Assembly (NCBI GenBank): GCA_013153495.1 | Contig: JAADEH010000012.1 | Coordinates: forward strand, 186,001-250,000 | Reading direction: 5' to 3' | DNA: 64,000 bases | Source: Aquificota bacterium | GTDB taxonomy: Bacteria > Aquificota > Aquificia > Aquificales > Aquificaceae | Part shown: in pieces, positions 1 to 8,079 of the stretch | How the letters are laid out: each line of letters starts with the position of its first letter | Position numbering within the stretch: position 1 is the first letter of the stretch | Position numbers and translations under genes: made by a program | The notes under the pieces: generated by a model | Databases searched by the model: none | Told to the model about the DNA's origin: nothing | Seen by the model: the letters and a program-made list of their open reading frames with translations, nothing else

Positions 1-1
1 T

Positions 2-196
2 ATAGTTATTAAGGATACGCACCAAAGCGCTATCATTTACATTCGCAAGATTACCCTAAAAGATAAAGACTATAACGTTTGTGTAGTAGTAGGATTAGAG
101 AACCAACACTATATATACACCGTCCAGCCCATGTCTGGACATCTAAAGGTAGACAGGTATATTAAGTTATATGAGCGTGAAGCTAAGAAACGATAG
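2..196 (+). CDS. C-terminal part of an unrecognised protein (start lies before the window)
   Basis: An open frame runs from base 2 to a TAG at 194-196, giving 64 residues of the C-terminus. It is rich in beta-branched residues (IIYIRKITL, VCVVVGL) with a polar basic end (YEREAKKR). The run of short predicted beta strands could fit a small nuclease or toxin-like fold, but I see no diagnostic motif and assign no function. The next gene starts at 171 inside it, a 26-base overlap that suggests translational coupling. Composition is AT-richer than the housekeeping genes downstream. Confidence 0.55.
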   Translation: MVIKDTHQSAIIYIRKITLKDKDYNVCVVVGLENQHYIYTVQPMSGHLKVDRYIKLYEREAKKR

Positions 197-515
197 CACA
201 GAAGATTACGTAGTTCTTTATTCCGAAGAAACAGATATTGATTCACTTCCTGAACATAAAGACCTTGAAAGTTGGCTTTGGTTTGTAAATACAGGTATAG
301 ACTCTGAAGGTAGGCTAAGATACTTCAGTCTTGACATCTGGAATGGAGACCCTATTGGGCTAATTGATGATGTAATTTCTTACCTTGAGACACATCCCGT
401 TCCCGGCACCTACACAGTGGAAGAGTTGGGGCTAAAGGATGTTCCCTTCGTAGAAGTTCTCAAAGCCATCAAAAAACTCTACGAGCAAAAACTGACAACT
501 CCGACACAGAAATAA
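171..515 (+). CDS. Unrecognised 114-residue acidic protein coupled to the upstream partial gene
   Basis: The ATG at 171 overlaps the end of the preceding frame. The product is acidic and soluble, with no signal peptide or membrane segment, and a mixed alpha/beta look (LESWLWFVNTG, GLIDDVISYLETHP). I recognise no family. The overlapping pair has the layout of a two-gene accessory module such as toxin plus immunity or antitoxin, but that rests on gene order only. The gene is AT-rich compared with its neighbours. Confidence 0.6.
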   Translation: MSVKLRNDSTEDYVVLYSEETDIDSLPEHKDLESWLWFVNTGIDSEGRLRYFSLDIWNGDPIGLIDDVISYLETHPVPGTYTVEELGLKDVPFVEVLKAIKKLYEQKLTTPTQK

Positions 516-566
516 GAAGCTTTTCTCCTATTTTCCCTTCTATACTTTTAAACAGGACTCGGAACT

Positions 567-1640
567 ATGAGAAAGGGAGTGGCAAATCTACCTCTACATT
601 ACGGTAAGGCACCTCCCTGGCTATTTAACAGAATGGTCTCTCTATCAGAAGCTATACTCGAGTTCCTGGCTTTTGAATTTAGTAGAGAGGAAATTTTGCG
701 TAGGTTGTCAGACCCTTTCTGGTTTCAAGCGCTCGGGTGTGCTCTCGGATTTGACTGGCATTCGAGCGGTATAACAACCACCGTGTGCGGAGCTTTAAAG
801 GAAGCCTTAAAAAATCTTGGTTCGGATATAGGTATGTTTGCGGTAGGTGGTAAGGGAAAAAGTGCCATAGAAACTCCTCAACAGCTCGATACTCTGGGAG
901 AAAGATTTGGACTTGAAGTTGAACATTTGAAAGAGGTCAGCAGGCTCGTTGCCAAAGTTGACAACACCCTATTGCAAGACGGATACCAGCTTTATCACCA
1001 CGTATTGTTTTTTACAAAAGACGGTCTTTGGACCGTAGTTCAACAGGGAATGAATACCCAAAAGAGGCTTGCCAGAAGATACCACTGGTTAGGTGAGAAG
1101 GTAGAAAGCTACGTGGAAGAACCCCACAGCGGTATATCCTCCCAAGTTATTCACGGAAAAATACCCCTTAACCTAACTTCAAATAAGTCCAAAGATACCA
1201 GAGAGGTTATGTGCGAACTACTTAAGAACAAGGAAGCTTTCTTAAAAGAGCTTGATGGAATAAGGAAACTCTCCCTGCCGAGCAGACACTACATAAGTCC
1301 GAAGGACTTTAATGTAAACAAATTAAGGGAAACTGTTAAGAAGATAGAAACAAACATAGAGTCCTTTGAAGACCTCCTGCGCATAAGAGGCATAGGACCT
1401 AAAACCGTCAGAGCGCTTGCCCTGGTGAGCGAGATAATATACGGAGCTAAGCCTTCCTTTGAGGACCCTGCGAGATACTCCTTCGCTCACGGTGGCAAAG
1501 ACGGACACCCCTATCCCGTTAAAAAGGACATATACGACGCTACAATAGAAACCCTAAAAGAGGCAATAGCAAAAGCAAAAATAGGTGAAAGGGAAAAGGC
1601 GGAAGCGCTCAAAAAGCTCTCCCGCATAATTAGCTCTTAG
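567..1640 (+). CDS. DUF763 family protein
   Basis: This 357-residue cytosolic protein opens with the typical DUF763 N-terminus (GVANLPLHYGKAPPWLF). It carries a conserved central block (ALGCALGFDWHSSGITTTVCGALKEAL) and a helix-hairpin-helix-like segment near residue 275 (LLRIRGIGPKTVRALAL), which suggests nucleic-acid contact. DUF763 proteins are found mainly in archaea and thermophilic bacteria and have no established reaction. Length matches the family. The gene stands alone, followed within 3 bases by the convergent end of the Cys-rich pair. Confidence 0.85.
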   Translation: MRKGVANLPLHYGKAPPWLFNRMVSLSEAILEFLAFEFSREEILRRLSDPFWFQALGCALGFDWHSSGITTTVCGALKEALKNLGSDIGMFAVGGKGKSAIETPQQLDTLGERFGLEVEHLKEVSRLVAKVDNTLLQDGYQLYHHVLFFTKDGLWTVVQQGMNTQKRLARRYHWLGEKVESYVEEPHSGISSQVIHGKIPLNLTSNKSKDTREVMCELLKNKEAFLKELDGIRKLSLPSRHYISPKDFNVNKLRETVKKIETNIESFEDLLRIRGIGPKTVRALALVSEIIYGAKPSFEDPARYSFAHGGKDGHPYPVKKDIYDATIETLKEAIAKAKIGEREKAEALKKLSRIISS

Positions 1641-1642
1641 CA

Positions 1643-1936
1643 TTAATTGGGATTTATCGGTCCTATACTACAAGACGGATCACAAACGCAAATCAAACCT
1701 CCCCAACGACACTTGAAGCATTTCGATGGACACCGTGGCTTAACTCCTTGTGGAGTTGAACCACTCACCTTTTTGTAATAGGTAAGCTTCTTCGGGTCGC
1801 AACCCTTCTCCTTACAGAACCTTATGGCTTCTTTTTTCTCCTGTGGAGAGAGTTGGTCAAACTTCAGGGGAATGAAATTCCCGCCTGCAAAGACACTCAA
1901 AGAAAAAAACAAAGAAAGGAGCAGAGCCTTTAACAT
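1643..1936 (-). CDS. Small secreted eight-cysteine protein, copy 2
   Basis: The 97-residue product has an N-terminal signal peptide (MLKALLLSLFFSLSVFAGG), so the mature protein of about 79 residues is probably periplasmic or secreted. It contains eight cysteines. The first two lie in a helix ending CDPKKLTYY; the other six are in a C-terminal tail with C-x3-C-x2-C and C-x-C-x3-C spacing. It is a clear paralogue of the gene directly upstream. A strong ribosome site (GGAGGT, complement of 1942-1947) overlaps the stop of that gene. I do not recognise the family. Disulfide formation or metal binding is inference. Confidence 0.75.
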   Translation of the reverse strand: MLKALLLSLFFSLSVFAGGNFIPLKFDQLSPQEKKEAIRFCKEKGCDPKKLTYYKKVSGSTPQGVKPRCPSKCFKCRWGGLICVCDPSCSIGPINPN

Positions 1937-1939
1937 GGC

Positions 1940-2254
1940 TTACCTCCACGCTCGTTCTTTAGGATCGCAGAAGCAACAGAAAATTCCACAGCACCATCGA
2001 CACTCCCACTCCCCTCCGGGCATTTGCGTTTTGGTTGTGGAACTACCGCCAAAGTCGTAGTAGGTGAGCTTTTTGGGGTCGCAGTTCTCGCGCTTGCATA
2101 GCTCTATGGCTTTTTTCTTGTATTCGGGCGGAAGCTGGTCAAACTTCTTGACCGTAGGATTTCCCTTCATAAGGACGTTCCTTTTTGCTTCCACCGAGAG
2201 GGTGGATAAAGTGAACAAGAGAAGCGGAGCTAAAATTAAAACGAGCTTTCTCAT
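1940..2254 (-). CDS. Small secreted eight-cysteine protein, copy 1
   Basis: The 104-residue product has a Sec signal peptide (MRKLVLILAPLLLFTLSTLSVEA). A conserved region (KKFDQLPPEYKKKAIELCK, then CDPKKLTYY) is shared with the adjacent copy. The C-terminus packs six cysteines into 14 residues (CRWCC, CCFC). The ATG at 2254 is preceded by GGGAGGG at a good distance. The two copies form a two-gene operon whose ends abut. They align well through the helix and the CDPKKLTYY motif and diverge in the linker. No known family was recognised. Confidence 0.75.
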   Translation of the reverse strand: MRKLVLILAPLLLFTLSTLSVEAKRNVLMKGNPTVKKFDQLPPEYKKKAIELCKRENCDPKKLTYYDFGGSSTTKTQMPGGEWECRWCCGIFCCFCDPKERAWR

Positions 2255-2308
2255 GGCACTTCCCTCCCGTAAGTTTTCAATAAAAATAATCCAAATTTGC
2301 GCAAAAGA

Positions 2309-3607
2309 CTATAAGATTTTCTTAAGGTCATTAAAGAATGAAGGATAGGAGATATTGACGCAGTCCGCGTCGTCTATAAGAGTTTTTCCCTCCGCTACAA
2401 GACCAGCCACAGCAAAAGCCATGGCTATTCTATGGTCTCCGTAGGTTTTTACTTTGGAGCCTTTGAGTTTTGATGGACCTTCCACGGCGAAGCCGTCCTC
2501 AAACTCCTCAACAACTGCTCCCATTGCCCTCAAGTTTTCGACAACCGCCTTTATGCGGTCGCTCTCCTTTACCCTAAGCTCGGAAGCGCCCCTCACCTCA
2601 GACCTGCCCTCCGACATAGACATCACAACCGCCAGTATGGGCATCTCGTCTATCATAGAAGGGACTTCCTCACCACTCACCTTCACAGCCTTAAGGGGTT
2701 TTCCTCCTTTCACTTTTATGTCCGCCACAGGTTCTCCAGACACTTCCCTTTCGTTCACATACTCCACATCAGCGCCCATTTCTCTGAGCTTTCTGTAAAA
2801 GCCATCTCTCGTGGGGTTAACGAGAACATCTTTGAGAAGCAACTCCCCCTGCGCTAAAACCGCCAAGGCACAGAAGAAGGCAGCCGAAGAGGGGTCCGCA
2901 GGACAGAAGATATCGGTTGCTACAAGCTCCTGACCTCCCTTTAGCTTTACTATGTGCCCCCTTTCTTCGGGGATTGTGGTCAGCTTTACTCCGAAGGCTC
3001 CGAGCATCCTCTCGGTGTGGTCCCGGGAAAGGACAGGCTCTACGATTTCGGTAATTCCTTCAGCTCTGAGTCCCGCAAGCATAAGGGAAGACTTAACCTG
3101 AGCGGATGCTTTCTTGTTGAAAAAGGATATGCCCTTTAGGTCTCCTCCACGGATACTGACAGGGAGCTTGTTTCCCTTCTCCCTCCCGTCTATGAAAGCT
3201 CCCATCTCCCTTAGAGGTTCCACCACCCTGAGCATAGGCCTCCTTCGCAGGCTCTCGTCCCCGGTCAGAACGCTGAAAAAGGGTTGAGTCGAAAGAACCC
3301 CCATCATCAGTCTTGCGGTAGTTCCCGAGTTCTCAGCATTTAGAACATCCTTTGGCTCTTCAAAAACGTAATTTTTTCCTTTTATTAAAAGCACGCCTTC
3401 GGCGTCTTCTTTAACTTCTACTCCTAAAGCCTTAATTATGCTCAGCGTTGCGAGCGTGTCCGCAGAACGGAGCCAGCTGTAAACCTTAGTGGTTCCCTTA
3501 GCTAAGGCTCCCAGTATTACCGCCCTGTGGGATATGGACTTGTCCGAGGGAACCCTGAGTTCCCCTTTGACTCCTTTAACCGGACCTTCCAGCTCGATGG
3601 TCTTCAT
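2309..3607 (-). CDS. aroA: 3-phosphoshikimate 1-carboxyvinyltransferase (EPSP synthase)
   Basis: AroA joins PEP to shikimate 3-phosphate, the penultimate step to chorismate, in the cytoplasm. The 432-residue protein is of normal length. It shows SDKSISHR (about 21-28), NSGTTAR (93-99), RRPMLRV (about 122-128), a late ESDRI block and GDHRIAMAFA near 391. All are substrate-binding elements of the two-domain fold. Its ATG overlaps the tyrA stop by four bases (ATGA), so the two are translationally coupled aromatic amino acid genes at the end of the moaC-led operon. The sequence resembles the class seen in Aquifex. Confidence 0.97.
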   Translation of the reverse strand: MKTIELEGPVKGVKGELRVPSDKSISHRAVILGALAKGTTKVYSWLRSADTLATLSIIKALGVEVKEDAEGVLLIKGKNYVFEEPKDVLNAENSGTTARLMMGVLSTQPFFSVLTGDESLRRRPMLRVVEPLREMGAFIDGREKGNKLPVSIRGGDLKGISFFNKKASAQVKSSLMLAGLRAEGITEIVEPVLSRDHTERMLGAFGVKLTTIPEERGHIVKLKGGQELVATDIFCPADPSSAAFFCALAVLAQGELLLKDVLVNPTRDGFYRKLREMGADVEYVNEREVSGEPVADIKVKGGKPLKAVKVSGEEVPSMIDEMPILAVVMSMSEGRSEVRGASELRVKESDRIKAVVENLRAMGAVVEEFEDGFAVEGPSKLKGSKVKTYGDHRIAMAFAVAGLVAEGKTLIDDADCVNISYPSFFNDLKKIL

Positions 3608-4452
3608 CCTAAGCTCAGCCTCCTCTGCTTAGCTTCCTTCAGGTATTCCGTAAGTTCCTCTTCTCTGTCGGAGCTTATGAGGTTTCGGAGCCTTTGTAGA
3701 GAAGCTATGTAGGTGTCCACAGCTTTGAGGACATTCTCTTTGTTTTCTAAAAATATGTCCCTCCACATTATCGGGTCGCTCGCCGCTATACGGGTGAAGT
3801 CTTTAAAACCCGCTCCGGGATACTTGAAAAGGTCAACCTCATCAGACATCTCTATGAGAGCGTCTATCAAGGCAAAGGCTACCGCATGGGGAAGGTGGGA
3901 AACCGCTCCGAACACCCAATCGTGGACATCGGGGTTCATAAATTCCACCACACCGCCGGTTATGTTCCAGAGGTGCTTTACTTTCTCGAGCGCCTCCGGG
4001 TCCGTTCTGTTTGTAGGAGTTATTACAACCTTTTTTCCTTCAAAGAGGTCGGGGACGCTGTGGATAACTCCCGACTTTTCCGTTCCCGCTATAGGGTGGC
4101 TTCCTACGAACCTGTTTCCGAATATGCTTTCAAGGTCATACACGAGCTTCCCCTTTACGCTCCCGAGGTCCGTGATTATTGCGTTCTCTTTCAGGAAGGG
4201 CTTTATCTCCTTTGCAATCTTCCTGAAGGTTCTTACGGGGGAAGCTAAGACGACGAAGTCTGGGCTGAAGTCCTTTGTCTTTGAAAGCTCTATTCCGCCT
4301 TCTTCTATAACTCCGAGTTCCTTTGCCTTTTCAATCGTCTCCTGGTTTATGTCTATTCCGTATATTTTTCCCTCAAAGCCTCCCTTTCTCAGGGCAAGGG
4401 CAAAGGACCCTCCCATAAATCCTACACCGATTATCAACAGGGAAAAGGACAT
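3604..4452 (-). CDS. tyrA: Prephenate dehydrogenase
   Basis: TyrA oxidatively decarboxylates prephenate to 4-hydroxyphenylpyruvate for tyrosine synthesis. The 282-residue protein begins with an NAD(P)-binding Rossmann motif (GVGFMGGS, 9-16). It contains the VGSHPIAG block with a conserved His near 119 and the VSHLPHAVA segment in the helical C-terminal domain. No ACT or chorismate mutase domain is fused, so this is the monofunctional form. It lies between the fecR-like gene (11-base gap) and aroA (4-base overlap). Confidence 0.95.
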   Translation of the reverse strand: MSFSLLIIGVGFMGGSFALALRKGGFEGKIYGIDINQETIEKAKELGVIEEGGIELSKTKDFSPDFVVLASPVRTFRKIAKEIKPFLKENAIITDLGSVKGKLVYDLESIFGNRFVGSHPIAGTEKSGVIHSVPDLFEGKKVVITPTNRTDPEALEKVKHLWNITGGVVEFMNPDVHDWVFGAVSHLPHAVAFALIDALIEMSDEVDLFKYPGAGFKDFTRIAASDPIMWRDIFLENKENVLKAVDTYIASLQRLRNLISSDREEELTEYLKEAKQRRLSLG

Positions 4453-4463
4453 GGGAGAAAATA

Positions 4464-5168
4464 TTAAAACATATCGAGAAGCCTAAACTCCTCCTCTATG
4501 CGGGACGGTATCTCTACGTCTATAACCTCTCTACCCACTATTACCACCGCTTGACCCGAGCTGAGTTCAAACTCCCTGACGAACTCCCTGAACTCTCTTT
4601 CTGTTTCTTCCTTGAACCTCTCAAACTCTTCCCTCTCCCTCCTGATGTCTTCCTCGATTTCCCTTTTGAACTCCTCGAACTCTTCTTCTTCACGCTTTCG
4701 GTATCTTATAAAGTCCTCTACGAGATTTCTTACCGAAAGTTTCCCCTCCTTGAGAAATATGCCTATCCTGTCTCCCTCTACGGTAACCATAAACCTTGTT
4801 CCCTTAACGCCTATTATCACTGACCTGACCCTGACCTTGAGACCCCTCATTTCCCCTCTTTTTTTTATCTCGAAAAGGACCCTACCCTCTTCGAAGTTAA
4901 CCGTATCTATTCCCCTTATGTATAGAACGCTGTCTTCCAGAAGAACCAGCTTGTTTACACCTAAAAGTTTAACGAACGCCATAGAGGCATAGTCGGTTTT
5001 AAGAATGTCCCTGAGATGCAGTCCGTGGGGAACTTCAGCCACGAACTGACCTTTGAGGGAACCTTCGTGATAGACCTTTACTCTCCCCTGTTTCTTGACC
5101 ACCTCTCCCACCTGTTCCTGAGAGAAGGCAAAAACTATTAAACCCAGCAGGATAATTAGAAACTTCAT
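4464..5168 (-). CDS. FecR-domain periplasmic protein with a charged coiled coil
   Basis: I chose the ATG at 5168, not an upstream start at 5183, because a strong GGAGGT site precedes it and its first residues are a signal peptide (MKFLIILLGLIVFAFSQ). The 234-residue protein has a FecR-like beta domain (about 20-125, including VRVRSVIIGVKGTRFMVTVEG). A long Glu/Arg-rich coiled coil follows (about 140-190), then a short beta tail. FecR domains occur in cell-surface sensors and peptidoglycan-associated proteins. Here there is no sigma factor or receptor nearby, so the role is open. It overlaps ubiX by four bases. Confidence 0.8.
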   Translation of the reverse strand: MKFLIILLGLIVFAFSQEQVGEVVKKQGRVKVYHEGSLKGQFVAEVPHGLHLRDILKTDYASMAFVKLLGVNKLVLLEDSVLYIRGIDTVNFEEGRVLFEIKKRGEMRGLKVRVRSVIIGVKGTRFMVTVEGDRIGIFLKEGKLSVRNLVEDFIRYRKREEEEFEEFKREIEEDIRREREEFERFKEETEREFREFVREFELSSGQAVVIVGREVIDVEIPSRIEEEFRLLDMF

Positions 5169-5734
5169 CTTCCACCTCCCCAACGCTTGAAGAGAGTATG
5201 TTCCACACCCAGCTGGTCCAAAACCTTTCCCACGACGAAGTCTATAATCTCTTCGAGAGTTTCCGGTCTGTGGTAAAAACCCGGGCTTGCGGGCATTATG
5301 ACCGCTCCCGCATCGGTTGCCTTGAGCATGTTCTCTATGTGAACCCGTGAGTAGGGCATCTCCCTTACCAGCATGACGAGTTTTACCCTCTCCTTTAAGG
5401 CTACCTCACATACCCGGTGTATCAAGTTATTATTCACACCGTTTGCCACCGCTCCCAAGGTGCTCATGGAACAGGGGGCAACTACAACACCCCTATACTT
5501 CACGAGACGGGAACCACTGGCTACTGGAGAAGTGAGGTTCTTTTCGTTCCAGAACCTGACTTGGGGAAACTCTCCTTTTAAATCTTCTACCTTCTTACCA
5601 AGCTCCTCTTTCAGGACTATCGCACCTGCGGAAGAGACCACCACATCAAGCTCAGAGTCCTCGGAGAGAACCTCAAGCAGACGGTATCCGTAAACAGCAC
5701 CGCTGGCTCCCGTTATGCACAGGACGAAGCTCAT
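5165..5734 (-). CDS. ubiX: Flavin prenyltransferase UbiX
   Basis: UbiX attaches a dimethylallyl group to reduced FMN, making the prenylated flavin used by UbiD-type decarboxylases in quinone synthesis. The 189-residue protein starts with the phosphate/flavin-binding motif CITGASGAVYG. It has the typical central block (APCSMSTLGAVANGVNNNLI) followed by RVKLVMLVREMPYS. Length is normal. It overlaps both moaC (ATGA at 5731-5734) and the fecR-like gene, so the operon is tightly coupled. No ubiD is present in the window. Confidence 0.95.
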   Translation of the reverse strand: MSFVLCITGASGAVYGYRLLEVLSEDSELDVVVSSAGAIVLKEELGKKVEDLKGEFPQVRFWNEKNLTSPVASGSRLVKYRGVVVAPCSMSTLGAVANGVNNNLIHRVCEVALKERVKLVMLVREMPYSRVHIENMLKATDAGAVIMPASPGFYHRPETLEEIIDFVVGKVLDQLGVEHTLFKRWGGGR

Positions 5735-6489
5735 AAAAGGACCCTCAGAATTCCCCCGAAGGTTTCAAAGAAAAGCCTGAGCTTGTTCTCCGAAGGCGGT
5801 ATGCAGACCATCAACTTCCCCTCAGAACTTCTCCCTACCTTGATAGGGCTGACCACCTCTGTGGGAGACCTCCTGAAGTCGTAGAAGGCTATCACGCTCT
5901 CCAAGGTTTCCAGCCTGCTTTCAGGGTTGCAGTCCTCACCTATCAGGACCAAAAGCTCTGCATCTCGGGAAAGTTCAGCACCCAGGCTCTTCAGATAACT
6001 TACCGCAAGGTCTTTCAAGCTCTCATCCTCAGAAATTACCTCAGCCTTTATCCCTTTTAAGTCCCTCTTCCAGTCAGACTTTCCACCGCCTTTGGCGGTC
6101 AGTTTTATCTCCTCTATAACCATGCTGTCGTCCACACCCTTGCACATGTCGTAAACGTTAAGGAGAGCGGTTGAGACCGCAGTCAGAGCCTCCATCTCGT
6201 ATCCGGTCCTCGCTATACCGCTCACGGTGGAAAAGACCTCCACGAAGTCCTCACCCACCTCAACCTTGACCTCCACGAAGTCCAAGGATATGGGGTGGCA
6301 GAAGGGAAGTATCTCACCCGTTTTCTTAGCTCCAAATATACCGGTCAGCTTGGTTGCCTCCACGAGGTCTCCCTTGGGAAGCTTTTTCTCCCTGATGAGG
6401 CGGACCGTTTCGGGCTTTAGCCTTATCCTGCCGTAGGCACTCGCTACCCTATGGGTCTCGAACTTGGAACTGACGTCAACAGTTCTCAT
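5731..6489 (-). CDS. moaC: Cyclic pyranopterin monophosphate synthase MoaC with an extra C-terminal domain
   Basis: MoaC makes cyclic pyranopterin monophosphate in molybdenum cofactor synthesis. Residues 1-158 are a standard MoaC domain: VDVSSK start, LPFCHPISLD, GYEMEALTAVSTALLNVYDMCKGVD and a KGGGKSDW end. Residues from about 160 to 252 are an extra segment. It looks like a shortened molybdopterin-binding (MoeA/MogA-like) domain, with VIGEDCNPES-like and late P-x-K-x-GR ... IPPSENK patterns, but without the usual GGTG motif. The gene heads the operon. A -10-like hexamer sits 7 bases before its ATG with no clear ribosome site. Confidence 0.9.
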   Translation of the reverse strand: MRTVDVSSKFETHRVASAYGRIRLKPETVRLIREKKLPKGDLVEATKLTGIFGAKKTGEILPFCHPISLDFVEVKVEVGEDFVEVFSTVSGIARTGYEMEALTAVSTALLNVYDMCKGVDDSMVIEEIKLTAKGGGKSDWKRDLKGIKAEVISEDESLKDLAVSYLKSLGAELSRDAELLVLIGEDCNPESRLETLESVIAFYDFRRSPTEVVSPIKVGRSSEGKLMVCIPPSENKLRLFFETFGGILRVLL

Positions 6490-6495
6490 GGGCTT

Positions 6496-6502
6496 TAATA
6501 TA
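6496..6502. promoter_or_regulatory. Overlapping divergent -10 elements for hypE (+) and moaC (-)
   Basis: The gap between the two divergent start codons is only 19 bp (6490-6508). It contains TAATAT (6496-6501) on the plus strand, 7 bases before the hypE ATG. It also contains TATATT (complement of 6497-6502) on the minus strand, 7 bases before the moaC ATG. Neither start has a Shine-Dalgarno sequence. If both are used, both messages would be leaderless or nearly so, and both polymerases would compete for the same base pairs. Confidence 0.5.
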
Positions 6503-6508
6503 ACTCAT

Positions 6509-7507
6509 ATGAAGAGGATACTTCTCGCTCACGGCTCGGGTGGAGAGGAAACCCAGAGGCTCATAAAGAGCCTTTTTATAAAGCACTTCTCAAACCCCAT
6601 TCTTGAGAGGATGGAAGACTCTGCCGTCCTTGAGACCAAAGGCAAAATTGCTTTCACCACGGACACATTCACCGTCTCTCCTCCTTTCTTCAAGGGTGGT
6701 AACATAGGCAAGCTGTCGGTGGCCGGGACTGTAAACGACCTGTCGGTGATGGGAGCGAGACCCCTTTACCTTTCCGCAGGCTTCATAATCGAGGAAGGCT
6801 TTCCCCTCCCGGATCTTGAGGAAATAGTAAGAAGCATGGCTGAAGAGGCACAGCGGGCAGGAGTCAGCATAGTTACGGGAGATACAAAGGTCGTTCCCAA
6901 AGGTCAGATTGACAGGATTTTTATAAACACCTCGGGAGTAGGAGAGGTAATCTATGAAGGGCTGTCCGCTCATAACCTTCAGGTTGGGGACAAGATAATA
7001 GTTTCGGGAACGGTCGGGGACCACGGAGCGTGCATACTTGCGGAGAGGGAAGGGATGGAGTTCGAACTCCCCGTAGAGAGCGACTGTAGGAGCTTGTGGG
7101 GAATGATAGAGAAGGTCTTAACGAGCGGGGCAAAGGTTCATGCCATGAGGGACCCCACCCGTGGCGGTCTCTCCGCAGTCCTGAACGAGTGGGCAGAGCA
7201 GTCGGGTGTGGAGATTGAGATAGAAGAAGAAACTCTACCTGTTAAGGAGTCCGTTCTCGGGCTGTGTGAGCTTTTGGGCTTCGAACCCACCCACCTTGCC
7301 AACGAGGGAATGGTCGTCATAGCGGTCGCACCAGAAGATGCGCAGAAGGTTCTGGAAATACTCCACAGCCACCCTTACGGTAAGGACGCACGCATAGTGG
7401 GAGAGGTAGTTTCCTCAGAAAATTCAAGAGTAATTTTAAAGACGCCTTACGGCGTGAAAAGAATAATGGAAGCACCCTCGGGAGAACTCCTGCCGAGGAT
7501 ATGTTGA
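6509..7507 (+). CDS. hypE: Carbamoyl dehydratase HypE, NiFe hydrogenase maturation
   Basis: HypE dehydrates the carbamoyl group passed on by HypF to a thiocyanate on its C-terminal cysteine, the source of cyanide ligands for NiFe hydrogenases. The protein ends in LPRIC with that essential terminal Cys. Its N-terminus (LLAHGSGGEETQ) and PurM-like domains (FTTDTFTVSPPFFKGGNIGKL, MRDPTRGGLSAVLNEWA) are typical. I placed the start at 6509 (332 residues), not an upstream in-frame ATG at 6464 that would lie inside moaC. No other hyp gene is near, so maturation genes are dispersed. Confidence 0.96.
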   Translation: MKRILLAHGSGGEETQRLIKSLFIKHFSNPILERMEDSAVLETKGKIAFTTDTFTVSPPFFKGGNIGKLSVAGTVNDLSVMGARPLYLSAGFIIEEGFPLPDLEEIVRSMAEEAQRAGVSIVTGDTKVVPKGQIDRIFINTSGVGEVIYEGLSAHNLQVGDKIIVSGTVGDHGACILAEREGMEFELPVESDCRSLWGMIEKVLTSGAKVHAMRDPTRGGLSAVLNEWAEQSGVEIEIEEETLPVKESVLGLCELLGFEPTHLANEGMVVIAVAPEDAQKVLEILHSHPYGKDARIVGEVVSSENSRVILKTPYGVKRIMEAPSGELLPRIC

Positions 7508-8077
7508 ATGGGAATAAGAGACTGTTATAGTGGCGGATGTCTGGAAAGATGTATGAGTTTAAAAGGTCATAAGTTAATAAATGTATTCAAAGTCAACGAT
7601 GAGTTTATTCTGGGTATATACGAAGGTAGGTTGAGCAAGTATGACATAGTCATCAAATATCGTCAGAAGACCAAAAATGGGAATTGGTCAAGAATAAGAA
7701 CTCCAAAGCACATACATTGGGCTGTTGACATCCTTATGAAGATGCAAGCGAAACCAGGGAAAACCAAAGAGTTTATAGACACGCTTTTGAAACGGTGGGA
7801 AGAGATTGAGCCTCTGAGAAGCGAGGAAGAGAGAAAGCGAAGGACCGACATAAATTATTTATTGGAGAGATATGCTGATGAGTTAAACAGATATAGAGAG
7901 CTAAGCTCAAAAGGTGAATACTCGATAAAGTTCCTTATACTTTTAGCGGAACTGCTTATGATTCAGGAAAAAACTAACAGGGAAGATGCCTACATGTTTA
8001 AGAAACTCCTTAAAGCTCTGAAGGAAGGTGAGGATATATTTAACATAGTTAGTATAGCCACACACAGAGGTAGTTAG
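7508..8077 (+). CDS. Unrecognised protein paired with the adenine methylase; candidate restriction endonuclease
   Basis: The frame begins right after the hypE stop. A better start may be the ATG at 7553, which has GGAAAG five bases upstream and would give 174 residues. The protein is basic and helical in its C-terminal half (YLLERYADELNRYRELSS). A short beta-rich segment (FILGIYEGRLSKYDIVIKYRQK) could hold a D-x-n-K type nuclease core, but I cannot identify a PD-(D/E)xK motif with confidence. The methylase gene follows two bases after the stop, and both genes are AT-richer than hypE and valS. The endonuclease role rests on this context only. Confidence 0.6.
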   Translation: MGIRDCYSGGCLERCMSLKGHKLINVFKVNDEFILGIYEGRLSKYDIVIKYRQKTKNGNWSRIRTPKHIHWAVDILMKMQAKPGKTKEFIDTLLKRWEEIEPLRSEEERKRRTDINYLLERYADELNRYRELSSKGEYSIKFLILLAELLMIQEKTNREDAYMFKKLLKALKEGEDIFNIVSIATHRGS

Positions 8078-8079
8078 AA

